From contig VFFS01000038.1 in assembly GCA_009392815.1 (NCBI GenBank), forward strand, positions 1-33,707: a DNA stretch of 33,707 bases, in the 5' to 3' direction. Positions within the stretch are counted from its first letter, which is position 1; each line of letters starts with the position of its first letter. Source of the stretch: SAR202 cluster bacterium (lineage in GTDB: Bacteria > Chloroflexota > Dehalococcoidia > Lucifugimonadales > UBA826). Below are positions 32,599 through 33,707 of the stretch, one piece after another. Under the pieces are notes generated by a model. That model was not told the origin of the DNA. It saw nothing but the letters and a program-made list of their open reading frames with translations, and searched no databases. The position numbers and the translations under genes are program-made.

Positions 32599-32666
32599 AG
32601 TTTCACTAATTTGTTTTTTGTTTTGTTATTGAGACTAGTCTCATATGATTTGAAGTTGCCACTTTT

Positions 32667-33419
32667 TCAGATCATTAAATCTCCCCCATTTATGTCCAGA
32701 GACGCTCCAGTTATATATGATGCCTTGTCAGAAGCTAGAAACATTACTAGATCCGCTACTTCGTCTGGCTCTCCAAGCCTCTGAATAGGAAAGCTATTTG
32801 CATATTGGGCCACCAATTCATCAGATATTGTCGCTCGTACCATTTCGGTATTTATCAGACCAGGGCAAAGGGCATTAACTGTTATTCCAAATCGAGCCAC
32901 TTCTTTGGCTGTATGTCGTGTTAGTCCTAAGATAGCTGCTTTTGCAGCAGTATAATGAGCACCGCCAACGGTGCTAATATTTTTGCCGGCGGTAGACGAA
33001 AAATTGATAATTCTTCCCCAGTTGTTTTTTTTCATAGCTGGAATTACTTTCTTAGTACATAGGAAAGTGCTTGTGAGATTTCCTTTAATTACAAATTCCC
33101 ATTCAGCCAGTGTTATGTCCACTATTGGAGTGGGTCTAAGGACTCCTGCATTATTTACCAAAATATCCACCGAACCGTATTCACTTACGGAGTTTTCAAC
33201 CATGTCATCAACAAAGTCTTCGTCTGCAGCATCTCCAATTTTCAGTGAGCAAATACCACCCGAATCCTGAATTAATTTTTGTGTTTCCTCTCCGAGACGT
33301 TTATCTAGGTCATTTATGATGACAGGAATATGTTCCTGGGCTAGTCTAAGTGCTATAGCCCTTCCCATACCTCGCCCAGATCCAGTTATAAGAGCACTAT
33401 TAATGTTCATGTTTAGCAT
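32667..33419 (-). CDS. SDR-family oxidoreductase (FabG-like, 3-ketoacyl reductase fold)
   Basis: 250 residues, classical SDR length. The cofactor motif TGSGRGMGRAI (12-22), NNAG (89-92), Ser142 with Tyr156-x3-Lys160 (HYTAAKAA) and the TNxxM-like INTEMVRA segment followed by a GEPDEVADLVMFLAS block and a GASLDINGG end are all in place. It reduces or oxidises a hydroxy/oxo group with NAD(P)(H); FabG in fatty acid synthesis is possible, but no fab genes are near, so a catabolic dehydrogenase is more likely. The ATG at 33419 has GAGGAT about 8 nt upstream; another ATG three codons later is possible. It is preceded by a 266-bp gene-poor stretch. Confidence 0.9.
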   Translation of the reverse strand: MLNMNINSALITGSGRGMGRAIALRLAQEHIPVIINDLDKRLGEETQKLIQDSGGICSLKIGDAADEDFVDDMVENSVSEYGSVDILVNNAGVLRPTPIVDITLAEWEFVIKGNLTSTFLCTKKVIPAMKKNNWGRIINFSSTAGKNISTVGGAHYTAAKAAILGLTRHTAKEVARFGITVNALCPGLINTEMVRATISDELVAQYANSFPIQRLGEPDEVADLVMFLASDKASYITGASLDINGGDLMI

Positions 33420-33685
33420 CTATCAATATCCTCGAAATTCCGTAGTCAGACTAGGCAACGTTATGGACTGTATGGTTATAGAGGGATACCCATTTATACA
33501 TGAAGTATTTTCAATTAGGTGAAGGCATCAACTTATTTTATTTTAGGCGCGGTGGATTGGTCCAGTTTCAAGTGCGAATTCTTAGTATTCTGCCCCATGT
33601 TGATTTTATTCGGGCTCTGAAAAATCTACCTTTTCCCAGTAATGTACCTATGGATATCAACAATAAGTAGTAAATCGGAGGGATC
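33420..33685. other. Intergenic region at the right end
   Basis: 266 bp without a convincing gene, between the FabG-like gene (minus) and a possible gene start at 33686 (plus). A TTGATT at 33601-33606 with AATCTA at 33624-33629 (17-bp spacing) is a weak plus-strand promoter match. No repeat or hairpin of note was seen. Confidence 0.4.
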
Positions 33686-33707
33686 GTGATTATATACAAA
33701 GCCCGGT
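33686..33707 (+). CDS. Possible start of a gene cut by the window edge
   Basis: A GTG at 33686 is preceded by GGAGGG at 33677-33682 and is followed by seven open codons (MIIYKAR) to the end of the window. The SD is strong but its spacing (3 nt) is short. Nothing can be said of the product. Confidence 0.3.

Noticed and set aside
1-33707. Mobile elements, CRISPR arrays or tRNA genes
   Set aside because: No transposase or integrase motifs, no regularly spaced repeats and no tRNA-like cloverleaf were seen when reading both strands by eye; a tRNA scan would settle the last point.

Overview
This window is 33.7 kb of AT-rich, tightly packed bacterial chromosome. It holds about 32 protein-coding genes and no rRNA, tRNA, CRISPR array or insertion sequence that I can see. 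The mix points to an uncultivated, probably aquatic, aerobic heterotroph. It includes a DUF1501/DUF1800 pair, an LLM-type flavin oxidoreductase, a thiolase-like/DUF35 pair, an Eis-like acetyltransferase, a DICT-domain protein, an MSMEG_6728-type protein, amidohydrolases and SDRs. A SAR202-like Chloroflexota or an Acidimicrobiia-like Actinomycetota would fit. The assignment is inference from gene content; no phylogenetic marker is present.

Left arm (1-10259): the start of a DUF1501 gene behind DUF1800 on the minus strand; a plus-strand unit of an extradiol-type VOC protein, a flavin-dependent hydroxylase and an amidase; an N-acyl-D-amino-acid deacylase on the minus strand; an LLM oxidoreductase with a clear promoter; and a minus-strand DUF35 / thiolase-like / AlaX unit. 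These look catabolic (aromatic or side-chain cleavage, amide hydrolysis).

Centre (10346-25561): the most interesting part. A near-palindromic 18-bp operator candidate (22066-22083) lies between two divergent units and overlaps a good minus-strand promoter. To the right are a TIGR01777-SRPBCC protein and a CarH-like B12-binding photoreceptor whose DNA-binding domain is a C-terminal XRE helix-turn-helix instead of an N-terminal MerR domain. To the left is a tightly coupled nine-gene unit: a membrane protein, a pyrimidine-dimer-glycosylase-like protein, a diiron acyl-ACP-desaturase-like protein, a cyclopropane fatty acid synthase, a second CFA-like methyltransferase without the usual Cys, an FAD amine-oxidase-like protein, DUF1365, a membrane-anchored ectodomain protein and an epimerase-type SDR. 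After a 154-bp gap follow a zinc-ribbon peptide, two small unknown proteins, a DICT plus universal-stress-like fusion and an SDR-DUF2867 protein. I read the whole as a light-responsive programme for membrane-lipid modification and UV damage, switched by the B12 protein. The gene identities are well supported; the regulatory wiring is inference.

Right arm (25599-33707): an Eis-like acetyltransferase converging with no gap on a CocE/NonD hydrolase; a divergent 14-TM MFS exporter followed by a hydantoinase-type amidohydrolase; then an SDR-type L-threonine 3-dehydrogenase and a FabG-like SDR on the minus strand. Several longest-ORF starts were moved (7001, 13747, 14888, 23672, 28565, 28654) using Shine-Dalgarno, promoter or overlap evidence.
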